A stretch of DNA of 64,000 nt, from assembly GCA_000828835.1 (NCBI GenBank), contig AP014633.1, positions 1,054,001-1,118,000 of the forward strand. Reading direction: 5' to 3'. Shown piece after piece: positions 53,633-63,636 of this stretch. Source of the stretch: Thioploca ingrica (GTDB lineage: Bacteria; Pseudomonadota; Gammaproteobacteria; Beggiatoales; Beggiatoaceae). Each line of letters opens with the position of its first letter. Within the stretch, counting starts at the first letter, position 1. A model generated the notes under the pieces. The model ran no database searches. It saw only the letters and a list, made by a program, of their open reading frames with translations, and was not told the DNA's origin. A program made the position numbers and the translations under genes.

Positions 53633-54814
53633 ATGCCTCATATTGAAGGTATTCGTATCCAAAATTATCGATCACTCAAAGATATTACTTTAGGCAAAAC
53701 TTCTAAAAATTGGAATGCTGAGCCATTACCACAATTAATTACTATTATTGGTTCCAATGGTTGTGGTAAATCGACTTTGATAGATGCTTTAGCGTTTTTG
53801 GGTGATTGTTTAGCTGAAGGCGTTAAATCAGCTTGTGATAAGCCACATCGAGGTGGTATTGAACGCTTACTCACGCGTGGGCAAGACCATTTAATTCAAT
53901 TTGAAATTTATTATCGTCACAATGATAGTTCTACTTGTCGAGGTTATTATTTATGTATCGGCAAAGATAAAACTGATCAACCTTATATCGTTCATGAATA
54001 CTTGGGAGAAACCATAAAGTACATAGAAACCAATGCCTTTTATTTATCTTTAAAAAAAGGTCATGGTGATGTCAAAATGGGTACTGATCGAATCGATGTT
54101 AGCCTCACTGACCCCCAACGTTTAGGTATTTCTACCTTTGGCAATCTAGCCAACTATCCTCATATTGTAGCCTTTCGTGAATTCTTAGAAAGCTGGTATC
54201 TATCCTCTTTGGTACCCATCTTAGGACACCAAATAACCATGATAGGTGCACACAAACATCTCACTCGCAATGGTGATAATTTGGCTAATTATGCTCAATA
54301 TTTAAGTCACTATTATCCCAGTCGATTTGAAAAAGTATTACAAGATATTGCCCAATGTATCCCGGGTATTGATAAAATTATTCTTAAAATAACAGAAGAT
54401 AACCAATTATTATTACAATTTATTGACAATCGTTATATTACTCCATTTTATGCCCAAGATATTTCCGATGGAATTCTAAAATTTTTCGCTTATTTATTAC
54501 TGTTGCAAGATCCGGAACCAGCCGCATTAATTGGTATTGAAGAACTTGAAAATGGATTACATCATCATTTAGTGGAATCATTAGCCTTAGAAATGAAACA
54601 AGTTACCCGATATCTTTATGGTCCACAAATTCTCTTAACAACTCATGCACCTCATTTAGTCGATATCTTAACGCCTGAAGAGGTTTGGATTATGAAAAAA
54701 AATGATCACGGTTTTAGTACGATTGAAAGGGCAGTCGATATTCAAATGATGAAAGAATTATCCGCTAAAAAAAAGAATTTTTGGTATACCTACTATGTGA
54801 AGCAGGGTCTGTAG
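53633..54814 (+). CDS. AAA ATPase of the RecF/OLD-like class
   Basis: 393 residues from ATG at 53633; a TTG nine codons earlier also opens the frame. The N-terminus HIEGIRIQNYRSLKDITLGK and Walker A IGSNGCGKSTLIDAL are typical of SMC/RecF-type ATPases. The ABC signature is QDISDGILKFFAYLLLL, Walker B LIGIEELENGLH, and the H-loop LLTTHAPHLVDIL. Such ATPases are usually followed by a TOPRIM/DUF4276 or DUF4435 nuclease-like partner in defence systems. None follows here, so the pair may be broken or the partner unlinked. Confidence 0.82.
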   Translation: MPHIEGIRIQNYRSLKDITLGKTSKNWNAEPLPQLITIIGSNGCGKSTLIDALAFLGDCLAEGVKSACDKPHRGGIERLLTRGQDHLIQFEIYYRHNDSSTCRGYYLCIGKDKTDQPYIVHEYLGETIKYIETNAFYLSLKKGHGDVKMGTDRIDVSLTDPQRLGISTFGNLANYPHIVAFREFLESWYLSSLVPILGHQITMIGAHKHLTRNGDNLANYAQYLSHYYPSRFEKVLQDIAQCIPGIDKIILKITEDNQLLLQFIDNRYITPFYAQDISDGILKFFAYLLLLQDPEPAALIGIEELENGLHHHLVESLALEMKQVTRYLYGPQILLTTHAPHLVDILTPEEVWIMKKNDHGFSTIERAVDIQMMKELSAKKKNFWYTYYVKQGL

Positions 54815-55565
54815 AAAGAAAATGGTTTCAGTCATCATCACGAATTAACTTTATTAGGCACTTAATCCGGATAAAAGCAATAATGATATAATTAAAAATT
54901 ATTTAAAGATAAGGGGTTATTGATTGTAGTCGGTTTGCAAAATAATGGGTTGAATCAAATCTTTTTATAGTAGACAATTAAAGTGATATTGGCGTGCTAT
55001 TTAAAAAATAGCGGATAACAATCTAGTATTTTAACCCTATCATTGACTTAGCTATTCTCCATTCAAGGGGAAAAAGGGTAAAATTTCTAAAAAATATTTA
55101 TTTAAACTATAATAAATATTAAGATAGGATGAGTTTACTGTAACCGTTAAAAAATCACCACCGCTTCTAAACCAATTCGCTCCTGGCCAATCCTTTTTTA
55201 GCGGAAAATTTTTATAAGAAATTAATTTTAAATATGAAAATGACTTCAAAATTCATGCTGAAAAAAACTTGCTTTAATAAACTCAACCGAAGTATTAGCA
55301 TCCTATTTGCTAAGCGGGTACCTTATCAGTATTATTCTGAAAATGATATTTTTATCGCTGTGCTCTAAACAAAGCTTGTTCTTCTAATCCTGAGTTTTTA
55401 AGGTTTAAACGTTATGTTAAACTACAAAAGGTTACAACTCATTATCATGATGAGTTCAAGCGGTGCATAACCACGAAAAAGTAAAAAATTAAGAATGATT
55501 GTACTGGAAAACGAATGCTGGTTTTATGAAAATAACTAAAGCGAGTCACAAGAGGATATTTGAGC
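54815..55565. other. Gene-poor region after AAA ATPase
   Basis: About 750 bases. An 8-codon frame starting near 54830 (MVSVIIT) could be the start of a lost partner gene, but it stops at once. A 65-codon minus-strand frame (55052-55249) has no ribosome-binding site and no recognisable content. Composition is AT-rich and decayed-looking. AGAGGA before the next gene is the only clear signal. Confidence 0.45.
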
Positions 55566-56648
55566 ATGGCACCGCGTAGCAAAATTTTGATTGTCGATGA
55601 TGAACTCACCATGCGTCGACAACTGTCGTCTATGTTAGCGACGGAAGATTATGATATGACGTTATTAGCCAGTGGTACCGAATTGCTGGAAAAATTGCCC
55701 GAAATCATGCCCGATTTGATTATCCTGGATTTGATGTTGCCTGAGTTAGATGGTTTTGAACTCTGTCGTCGTCTCAAATCCAATAACCAGTTTCAACATA
55801 TTCCGATTGTATTGGTGACAGTATTAGATGCTAAAACAGCACTACCTCAGGGTGTTGTTGCGGGTGCAGATGATTTTTTGCAAAAGCCAGTAAGTAAAGT
55901 GGAATTACGTGCTCGAGTACGTTCGATGCTGCGGATTAAACGGCAATATGATGAATTAGAAGCCACTTTAAAGATGCGTGAAGAATTATCCAATATGATT
56001 GTACATGATATGTCCAGTCCGATTGTGTCAGTGTTACTTCATGCGACTTTAATGGAAAATAAAATCACTGAACCCGAGTTGCTTGAACATCTCAAAATGA
56101 TTCGAATGGCAGCAGATCGCTTGGATTCATTTACAAATGATATGTTAATGTTAGCCAAGATGGAACAAAGCAAGTTGCGTTTGAATCTCACCCCGGTAGA
56201 CATTAATCAATTAATTTTAGATGCCGAAAAGCATTTCAGTGTAATTGCTAATTATAAAGGAATTCACCTAAAATTATTACTACCCACTGCACCACTCACT
56301 ATTTCAATTGATAGTAATTTATTTCGCCGCGTTATTGCCAATTTATTAGCGAATGCGTTGCAATACTCTCCTAGCGATACCACCGTAACCGTGAGTTTAG
56401 TGGCAGTAACAAAACTAGATGGTAAACCACACTTTTGCATGCAAGTTATCGATCAAGGTTCTGGCATTCCCGCAGAATATCGCCTACGTGTATTTGAGAA
56501 ATTTGAAGTAATTGATTTGAAAAAGAAAGGCATAGCACAAATTGGTTTGGGCTTAACCTTTTGTAAAATGGCAGTGGATGCTCATGGCGGTAAGATTTAT
56601 GTCGAATCTAATCAGCCACAAGGCTCTATATTTGTGGTCGAAATTTAA
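55566..56648 (+). CDS. Response regulator fused to histidine kinase
   Basis: 360 residues from ATG at 55566 (AGAGGA about 10 nt upstream; TTG two codons earlier possible). The N-terminal receiver (about 7-122) has LILDLMLPELDG as phosphoacceptor. A HisKA helix follows with His in MIVHDMSSPIVSV, then an ATPase domain: N box ANLLANALQYSP, G1 IDQGSGIP, G2 IGLGLTFCKMAVDAHGG. No membrane segment, so it is a soluble hybrid that likely relays phosphate from another kinase. Convergent with bioB with only 19 bp between stops. Confidence 0.92.
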   Translation: MAPRSKILIVDDELTMRRQLSSMLATEDYDMTLLASGTELLEKLPEIMPDLIILDLMLPELDGFELCRRLKSNNQFQHIPIVLVTVLDAKTALPQGVVAGADDFLQKPVSKVELRARVRSMLRIKRQYDELEATLKMREELSNMIVHDMSSPIVSVLLHATLMENKITEPELLEHLKMIRMAADRLDSFTNDMLMLAKMEQSKLRLNLTPVDINQLILDAEKHFSVIANYKGIHLKLLLPTAPLTISIDSNLFRRVIANLLANALQYSPSDTTVTVSLVAVTKLDGKPHFCMQVIDQGSGIPAEYRLRVFEKFEVIDLKKKGIAQIGLGLTFCKMAVDAHGGKIYVESNQPQGSIFVVEI

Positions 56649-56667
56649 GCTCAAGTGAACCACTCAA

Positions 56668-57642
56668 TTATTCAACGGCTTGCATTCCTAACCGACTGAG
56701 TAAATGGCGATCTTGATCGATAGGTAAATTGTCAGTCGTTAATAATTTTTCTCCATAAAAAATAGCGTTAGCACCCGCAAAGAAACATAAGGCTTGTAAT
56801 TCATCACTCATGGTGGCTCGCCCAGCTGATAAACGCACTACCGAAGTTGGCATTAAAATCCGAGCAACGGCGATACAACGTACCCTATCAAACGGATCGA
56901 TTGGTGGTGCTTGAGCGAGAGGAGTTCCAGCAACCGGTACGAGTTGATTAATCGGTACACTTTCAGGATGGTGTGGTAGATTCGCTAAAGTTTGTAACAG
57001 TGCGGCACGATCGGCTAAACTCTCTCCTAAGCCAATAATCCCACCACAACACACTTTCAAATCAGCGGCACGGACATGAGTTAATGTTTCTAAGCGTTCC
57101 TGATAAGGATGGGTGGTCACAATTTGCTCATAGTAAGCAGCAGAAGTGTCGAGATTATGATTGTAATAGTCTAAACCAGCCGCTTTTAATTGTTGTGCTT
57201 GGAGGGCAGTTAACCTCCCTAAAGTCATACAAGTTTCTAAGTTCAGCGCTTTAACCGCCTTAACGATGGCTAATAATTGCGGAAATTCTTGCAACTGCGG
57301 ATTTCGCCCAGCGGCTCCCATACAAAAACGGGTTGCTCCATTGGTTTTAGCTTGACGTGCTGCTGCTACGACAGTTTCAACTGCCATTAACGGTTGAGGT
57401 TTAATGCCCGTATTAAAATGTCCACTTTGGGGGCAATACGCACAGTCCTCTGCACAAGCACCGGTTTTGATATTAAGTAAGGTACTTAGTTGAACTTGAT
57501 TAGGATTAAAATAAGTCCGATGAGTCCATTGTGCTCTGAAAAGTAAATCACTCCAAGCGGTATTAAATAACTCAATCACTTCTTCAAGTAGCCAATCGTG
57601 ACGGATTGGAGTGGGTTCTAGCCAAGCGCTGGTTTTAAACAT
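56668..57642 (-). CDS. bioB: Biotin synthase
   Basis: 324 residues. The radical-SAM cluster motif [13 protein letters not shown] (Cys63, 67, 70) is intact, followed by family segments ([54 protein letters not shown]). It inserts sulfur into dethiobiotin to form biotin. Other bio genes are not adjacent, as is common outside enterobacteria. Length and motifs are complete. Confidence 0.96.
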   Translation of the reverse strand: MFKTSAWLEPTPIRHDWLLEEVIELFNTAWSDLLFRAQWTHRTYFNPNQVQLSTLLNIKTGACAEDCAYCPQSGHFNTGIKPQPLMAVETVVAAARQAKTNGATRFCMGAAGRNPQLQEFPQLLAIVKAVKALNLETCMTLGRLTALQAQQLKAAGLDYYNHNLDTSAAYYEQIVTTHPYQERLETLTHVRAADLKVCCGGIIGLGESLADRAALLQTLANLPHHPESVPINQLVPVAGTPLAQAPPIDPFDRVRCIAVARILMPTSVVRLSAGRATMSDELQALCFFAGANAIFYGEKLLTTDNLPIDQDRHLLSRLGMQAVE

Positions 57643-57741
57643 GATTATTTTCGATTAACAAGTAAAGTTAAATTTATCGTACCAAACCATTTTTCTCCAG
57701 TTTCCCCCTGAGTTCCAACCAAAATTGAAAACGATACCCCA

Positions 57742-60594
57742 TTAATTTTCAGTCAACCACTTATTCAATACTTGGGCAAGGTATTCTTGAGTAACCGGTT
57801 TAGCTAAAAAATCATTCATGCCAGCCGCTAAACATTTTTCGACATCCGCATGGGTGGCACTGGCGGTAATCGCAATGATGGGTAAGGGATGATACTGATT
57901 ATCTTTTTCGCGATCTCGAATTTGCTCAGTCGCTTTATAGCCATTTAAAATGGGCATATGAATATCCATTAAAATAAGATCATAATTTTCTTTGGCGGTC
58001 ATTTCCACTGCTTCTTGACCATCATTAGCTATGTCTACTCGATAGCCAAGCTCTTCTAACATCATTTTTTCTACCACCTGATTGGCTTCATTATCTTCTG
58101 CTAAGAGTAGAATATGAGCGGGTTTAGATATCGCCAACTGTTCTGGAGATGCCACTGGATAGGAGAGCCATTTCCTTAACAGTTGTTCCAAATCTGCTTT
58201 GGTAAAAGGTTTGGTCAAAATATCGTCCATTCCTATTGCTCGGGTAGATTCTGCCAATTTATCGGTGATGATTTCAGCCGTCATCGCGACAATGGTTAAA
58301 TGTAACGGGGTATTTTGTTCTCGCTGGCGAATCTGTTGAGTTGCCGTATAACCATCCATAATAGGCATATGTAAATCCATCAACACGAGGTCATAAGATT
58401 GGTTAGCCGTTATCTCAACCGCTTCTTGACCATGGTTAGCAATTTCCACTCGACAACCCAGTTCTTCTAATGCCATTGTGGCTACAATTTGATTGATCTT
58501 ATCGTCCTCAACTAATAAAACGGTAATATTTAACGATTCAAGCGGTTGAGTTGACCAAGTCGACCAATGACGAGATTCAATCACTGAGTGCATCTCCACC
58601 GGCATAACTGAACTGGACAGTGATAGTGAATTAGAAATCACCGAACCGGTCATAACCACAACCGGTAAATTAAGCCGGAACCAAAAAGTACAGCCCTGAC
58701 CCTCTTGGCTGCCTACACCAATTTCTCCACCCATCAATTCGATTAATTGGCGGCAAATAAACAACCCTAGCCCAGTACCACCATAGTGATTATGAGCACC
58801 CACATCGACTTGATGAAACTTATCAAATAAATAATGCAGTTCCTGTTGTGGAATCCCAATGCCAGTATCAATCACTGCAAAGTAAAGTTGAGCCTTATCG
58901 GCTATTTTTTCCTCGAGTTTAATTTGGATGGTAACACCGCCTTTGGAAGTAAACTTAATTGCATTTCCAAGCAAATTAATTAAGATTTGCCTGAGACGAT
59001 TGTTATCACCTATCACTTGTGGCGGTAAATCATCGCTGGCTTGTATTTCTAACCACAAGCCTTTTTCTCGGGCGCGAATACATAATAAGGAGATGGCTTC
59101 CTCAACCGTTTGTAATAATTTAAATGGTTTAATTTCCAACTCCATTCGACCGGCTTCAATTTTACTGACATCTAACAATTCATTAACAATATTCACTAAA
59201 TTTTTTCCCGATTCATGGAGAATCCGCAACTGTTGTCGTTGCTTATCATTGAGAGGGGTATTTAAGAGCAGTTCTGCCATCCCTAAAATCCCATTCATCG
59301 GCGTGCGTAATTCATGACTAATATTCGCTACAAATTCACTTTTAGCTTGGTTAGCGGCTTCGGCTTTCTGATGTTCTATTTCTAATTCTTGATTTAATTG
59401 TTCTAAACTGAGCGTACGCAATCTCACTTTTTCTTCTAATTCCGCATTGACTTGCTCAATTTGCTGCAATGCGGTTCGTAATCGAACCACCATATTATTA
59501 AAGCAATGGTAAAGCGAACCAATTTCATCGGAGGGACGCTCCGGCAACTGTACTGCTAAGTTATCTGTCCCAACTTGTTGACTCGCTTCAGCTAAGAGTT
59601 GAATCGGATTAATCACTAAATAGTTAAGCGCGAAAAACAGCAAAATAAAGGTAGTCGCAATGGTTGCTAGAGTAACAATCGCAAATAAAATCTTGATAGG
59701 TTGTCCGGCAGCTAAAACATCTTCCTGTGGTAATAAGGCAAACAGATATAAATTGTCGTGCAATTGAGCACCCTGCAAGTAAACCGTCTGTTCGGCTAAT
59801 TTGACTGGTAAAGGTTCATTTTCATGATGAGGTTGGAGTAATCGAGGAAATTCTGTTGCCGGTAGCTGATGCAGTTGCTGAGTTAGCGCATTAGGGGGTT
59901 GTAATAATATTCGTCCTTCTCCATCGGTTAGCAGTAAATAGCCATTTTCACTGATCTCACCAATTTTGATGTGTTCAGTTAAAAAATAGGGATGCATAAT
60001 AATCAACAAATAACCGCGTGGTGGGATTAAAGCATTAGCGGGCGTATTAACCAAAAAACTCTGCGGAAACAATTTTTTAGCAATGATAAAATAAGAATTT
60101 TGTGAAGACTTACCCACAAAAAAAATATCAATCAAGTTAGCCGAGTTTTTAATCTGCGAAAAATAGGCGGCTTTATCAGTTTGACTGAAGATATTTTTAT
60201 TATTCTTTTCATTAATAAAACCGGTGACTTCTGAACCATCGGGTAATAATACCTGAATATTATAATAATCTTGGTAAACATGTTGGTAGCTATTAAATAG
60301 ATAAGGCATACGAGTTTGTAAAGCCTGCATAGCTAAACGACGCTCGTCTTTGTCAGTAATCGATAAATAACTATTCAGTAAACCCGACTCTGACAACAAT
60401 TCAATATTAACTTGAGCGGTTTGTAAGCGAAATTGGGCACCTTGATAAACCTGCTTTAACAGGGTTCCCATTTGCATCAATACCTTTTGTTTAGTCGTAT
60501 CAACTACATAGTCATAAGACAGTTTACCCAATAATACAATAGGAATAACAACCAATGGAATTAAAATAAGAGTCAGTTTAGTCTTAAGTGTCAT
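57742..60594 (-). CDS. Membrane hybrid histidine kinase with two receivers
   Basis: 950 residues from ATG at 60594; a TTG seven codons earlier is possible and neither has a good ribosome-binding site. Order: membrane helix (about 6-27), a Cache-like periplasmic sensor (about 28-290), a second helix (about 298-325), HAMP (about 325-380), coiled coil, HisKA with His in [15 protein letters not shown], ATPase ([29 protein letters not shown]), and two receivers (phosphoacceptors in [13 protein letters not shown] and [13 protein letters not shown]). Likely senses a small extracellular ligand and feeds a phosphorelay. No HPt or output partner is adjacent. Confidence 0.93.
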   Translation of the reverse strand: MTLKTKLTLILIPLVVIPIVLLGKLSYDYVVDTTKQKVLMQMGTLLKQVYQGAQFRLQTAQVNIELLSESGLLNSYLSITDKDERRLAMQALQTRMPYLFNSYQHVYQDYYNIQVLLPDGSEVTGFINEKNNKNIFSQTDKAAYFSQIKNSANLIDIFFVGKSSQNSYFIIAKKLFPQSFLVNTPANALIPPRGYLLIIMHPYFLTEHIKIGEISENGYLLLTDGEGRILLQPPNALTQQLHQLPATEFPRLLQPHHENEPLPVKLAEQTVYLQGAQLHDNLYLFALLPQEDVLAAGQPIKILFAIVTLATIATTFILLFFALNYLVINPIQLLAEASQQVGTDNLAVQLPERPSDEIGSLYHCFNNMVVRLRTALQQIEQVNAELEEKVRLRTLSLEQLNQELEIEHQKAEAANQAKSEFVANISHELRTPMNGILGMAELLLNTPLNDKQRQQLRILHESGKNLVNIVNELLDVSKIEAGRMELEIKPFKLLQTVEEAISLLCIRAREKGLWLEIQASDDLPPQVIGDNNRLRQILINLLGNAIKFTSKGGVTIQIKLEEKIADKAQLYFAVIDTGIGIPQQELHYLFDKFHQVDVGAHNHYGGTGLGLFICRQLIELMGGEIGVGSQEGQGCTFWFRLNLPVVVMTGSVISNSLSLSSSVMPVEMHSVIESRHWSTWSTQPLESLNITVLLVEDDKINQIVATMALEELGCRVEIANHGQEAVEITANQSYDLVLMDLHMPIMDGYTATQQIRQREQNTPLHLTIVAMTAEIITDKLAESTRAIGMDDILTKPFTKADLEQLLRKWLSYPVASPEQLAISKPAHILLLAEDNEANQVVEKMMLEELGYRVDIANDGQEAVEMTAKENYDLILMDIHMPILNGYKATEQIRDREKDNQYHPLPIIAITASATHADVEKCLAAGMNDFLAKPVTQEYLAQVLNKWLTEN

Positions 60595-60793
60595 TGCAAA
60601 TGTACTGTTGATCAAATAAAGATAAGGTTTATCATGATGTTAGCATTTTCATCTATAACCTTAATAAGGTATTAATCTATACACATTGTACGCCTACCTG
60701 TCAATCAAATTTTAGGTTCTTACTTCCCTAAAATCATAACCATTTTGCTATTTTTGCGGTTAAATAGCTAACTAGCGGCTTTAAATCGAGGGG

Positions 60794-61282
60794 TTAATGG
60801 CTTGGTTCCAATAACTGATTAAGAATTAAACCATAAAAACGATCACTTGGAGATTGATAAAACCAACCTAAGTGGAGATGACAATAGGAACAAAGTGCAT
60901 AACGCCAAGCAAATCCATTAAACCAAGTATATTCTAAAGTAGGAGCACCATAATTAACACAACCATTTGCGGAAGCAAAACAACCCATTTCAAACACAAA
61001 CCCCGTTGGGTTACTAAAAATATGGCGATGTGCTCCATTAACTTGAATCTTCTGGTCGAGAGAAGTAATGGCGTGGTGGCAAACTTTACAAAGGATTGGC
61101 TTTTTTTCAGGTAATTGTTGTTGCTCTAATTGTTTTGGTATGGTTTCAAATTGTTCTTCATCAACCAGTTGAAAAAAATAATTTTTCTGGGCAATAAAGC
61201 TATAAAAACACGGTAGCTCTCTAAACCGGAGATTAATTTGATACGGTAAAGAGAGTTGGGAAAAATTCACTAATCGACTCAA
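60794..61282 (-). CDS. CULT-domain (cereblon-like) protein
   Basis: 162 residues from TTG at 61282 (GTG at 61270 is an alternative; no ATG is available, and a stop lies just upstream). The C-terminal 100 residues match the CULT domain, known from human cereblon and a Magnetospirillum protein: zinc ligands C65-x2-C68 and C131-x2-C134, and the ligand cage TWFNGFAW (Trp120, Trp126) plus HLGW (Trp140), with the same 6-residue spacing as human Trp380/Trp386. The cage binds uridine-like and imide ligands such as thalidomide. The N-terminal 60 residues are not recognised. Single gene; natural ligand unknown. Confidence 0.85.
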   Translation of the reverse strand: MSRLVNFSQLSLPYQINLRFRELPCFYSFIAQKNYFFQLVDEEQFETIPKQLEQQQLPEKKPILCKVCHHAITSLDQKIQVNGAHRHIFSNPTGFVFEMGCFASANGCVNYGAPTLEYTWFNGFAWRYALCSYCHLHLGWFYQSPSDRFYGLILNQLLEPSH

Positions 61283-61316
61283 TGGCTATTCTCACAATTC
61301 AGTTGTTTTCAGGATT

Positions 61317-61393
61317 GACTAGTAGTGCTGAAGAGGTAGTCATTTTAGTGAGTATAACCTGGAGTTACAACGTTGCTAGCCTCACTACTAGTC
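61317..61393. repeat. 11-bp perfect inverted repeat, 55 bp apart
   Basis: GACTAGTAGTG (61317-61327) and CACTACTAGTC (61383-61393) enclose 55 bp. No gene inside. It might be a tiny non-autonomous element or an RNA stem; it lies between the CULT gene and the LRR gene, which diverge. Confidence 0.5.
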
Positions 61394-61688
61394 GTATACT
61401 ATCGATTATTTTTTTACCTAAGTTACAATCGTTACATGAAACACTAGACGAACGACTTTGCCTAATTTTTGCATGGTAGATGATCTGAGGTTAAATAACT
61501 TCATTTTGAAGTGAATATCATTCTCTAATTTAACTTCAGCACAATTTACCCAATTATCAAAATAAAATCAGAAGAAATATTTTTTTAATTGGTCTTATTG
61601 TTTTTTCATGAAACTGCTATACTTTACTTTTAGTACTAAAATAGTGTAAAATAATAATTTATCCTTCTTAACAATGAAGGGAAACCAT

Positions 61689-63623
61689 ATGCCCAACACA
61701 GCTTGCTTAAATAATCAACTTCTTCTTAAATTCCTAGGCCTTATTTTATTTATTTCACCATTGGCTTTAGCACAAGCCACTACTCAGTGTTCAACCGTAA
61801 CTGCAATTCCCATCACCGAATGTGAAGTACTTCTCACTCTCTATAACCAAACTAACGGTACTTCTTGGCAAAAAAATACCGGCTGGAATGAAAACAATAC
61901 GCCATGTCAATGGTGGGGAGTGACTTGTGACAACGGTTATGTAACTAAACTTTACCTAGAAAACAATAACCTCAATGGCTCTATTCCGGATTCACTGGGT
62001 TACTTAAACCAATTACAAGAACTTTCCTTAAGTAAAAACCAATTAAGTGGTTCCATTCCGGATTCTTTAGGTCAATTAAAGCGTTTAAAAATCCTGTATC
62101 TAAGCGGTAATCACCTCGAGGGTTTTATTCCTAACTCGTTGGGTGACTTAATGAATTTACAAGGACTATATTTAAACAGTAATCAACTGAATGGTTCTAT
62201 TCCAGAATCACTTGGAAACTTAGACTTATTGCAAACCCTATCTTTAAATAATAATCAACTGAATGCCGTTATTCCTGATTCATTAGGCAACTTAAGTCAT
62301 TTACAAGGACTCGATTTAAGCCATAATCAAATTACCGGTTCTATTCCTCGTCCCCTAATCAATTTGAAAAAATTACAGCGGCTTAAGCTGGATCATAACC
62401 AACTAAGCGGTGCTTTGCCTGACTGGCTAGAAAAGTTAAGCGATTTACAATGGCTGGTTTTAAATGATAATCAACTGAGCGGCTCTATTCCTGACTCATT
62501 AGGAAATCTAAACTATTTGCAAGTACTGTATTTAGATAACAACCAATTAACGGGTTCCATTCCAGAATCGCTAGGAAATTTAGCTAATCTACAACAACTG
62601 GTCCTAGAAAATAATCAACTCAGCGGTACTGTTCCGGAAACACTGGGAAACTTAAATAATTTGCAAGATCTCTATCTAAGCAATAATGAATTATGTGGAG
62701 ATATTCCACCGACATTAATGAACTTAACGGGGCTTAGTTATTTAAGTTTAGACGATAACCATTTAACTTACGCTGATTCTAATTTATTTAACTGGATCAA
62801 TAATTTAAATTCAGATTGGGCCAGTACTCAAACCCCTTGCTTGAAAAATTCACCGGCAAAATTAAATCCTCAGGTTACCGAACCCAATCCTCCAACCAAA
62901 GAGAATTCAACCTGTTTACTTTACGCCTTACAAGATGAAGGTCTCAATAATACTCAATTCTTTACGGTTGATCCCCAAAAGAATTTTGCCGTTACGCCAT
63001 TAGGAAATGTTCATCCGGAGTATGATATTGAAGATATGGATATTCTTTCAGCAACTACCGAAATTTATGCTTCATCGGGTGATGATGCTCAAGCCAATCA
63101 TGAAAAAGGTTATATCTATCAAGTTAACCCAGCTAATGGTGAATTAACGCCGGTTTGCAGTACTGGATTAGGCAAAGTATCAGCTATCTCTTTCTATCCC
63201 AATAGTCAAGATTTATGGATATGGGCGGGAGGTAAAGGACTCTTTGTTATTGATCTGAAACAAATTAATAATGGTGTTTGTCACCCCCAAGAAATATTTC
63301 GTTATTCTGCCCAAGTAGAAGGGATTACTTGGGATCCTGAAGGTAAGATCCTTTATGGCGCTAAGGGAACCACTTTATATAAATATTTTCACGATACCGG
63401 TACAGTTGCAAAAGTTTGTGATAATTTCCCGAAGGGCGCCGAAGCCCTAGAAATGTCAACGGATGATTCACTTTTATTTGCTGTGCACCAGGCTAAAGAT
63501 ACTTCTATTCACTCATTTGATATTAACAGTTGTTCTATCGTTGATAAAGCTGATTTTCCCATTAAAACCCCTTATAACGATATTGAAGGTATGGCTTGGA
63601 CCTGTCATTCCAACTCAAAATGA
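61689..63623 (+). CDS. Exported leucine-rich-repeat protein, plant-like LRR type
   Basis: 644 residues from ATG at 61689 (AAGGGA about 8 nt upstream), preferred to ATG at 61674. After a signal peptide (cleavage near LALAQ) comes an LRR N-cap with WQKNTGWN and CQWWGVTCD. About 12 LRRs of 24 residues follow, consensus LQxLxLxxNQLSGSIPDSLG, which is the plant receptor-kinase type. The C-terminal 240 residues (about 395-644) read like a short beta-propeller (EDMDILSATTEIYASSGDDA, WIWAGGKGLFVIDL). It is probably secreted or on the outer surface and may bind proteins or other cells. No membrane anchor is obvious. Confidence 0.88.
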   Translation: MPNTACLNNQLLLKFLGLILFISPLALAQATTQCSTVTAIPITECEVLLTLYNQTNGTSWQKNTGWNENNTPCQWWGVTCDNGYVTKLYLENNNLNGSIPDSLGYLNQLQELSLSKNQLSGSIPDSLGQLKRLKILYLSGNHLEGFIPNSLGDLMNLQGLYLNSNQLNGSIPESLGNLDLLQTLSLNNNQLNAVIPDSLGNLSHLQGLDLSHNQITGSIPRPLINLKKLQRLKLDHNQLSGALPDWLEKLSDLQWLVLNDNQLSGSIPDSLGNLNYLQVLYLDNNQLTGSIPESLGNLANLQQLVLENNQLSGTVPETLGNLNNLQDLYLSNNELCGDIPPTLMNLTGLSYLSLDDNHLTYADSNLFNWINNLNSDWASTQTPCLKNSPAKLNPQVTEPNPPTKENSTCLLYALQDEGLNNTQFFTVDPQKNFAVTPLGNVHPEYDIEDMDILSATTEIYASSGDDAQANHEKGYIYQVNPANGELTPVCSTGLGKVSAISFYPNSQDLWIWAGGKGLFVIDLKQINNGVCHPQEIFRYSAQVEGITWDPEGKILYGAKGTTLYKYFHDTGTVAKVCDNFPKGAEALEMSTDDSLLFAVHQAKDTSIHSFDINSCSIVDKADFPIKTPYNDIEGMAWTCHSNSK

Positions 63624-63636
63624 CATCGATGTTATG

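Noticed and set aside
55052-55249. 65-codon minus-strand frame
   Set aside because: No ribosome-binding site, no domain, located in decayed AT-rich DNA.
61282-61479. 65-codon plus-strand frame
   Set aside because: It runs across the inverted repeat at 61317-61393 and has no ribosome-binding site or recognisable content.
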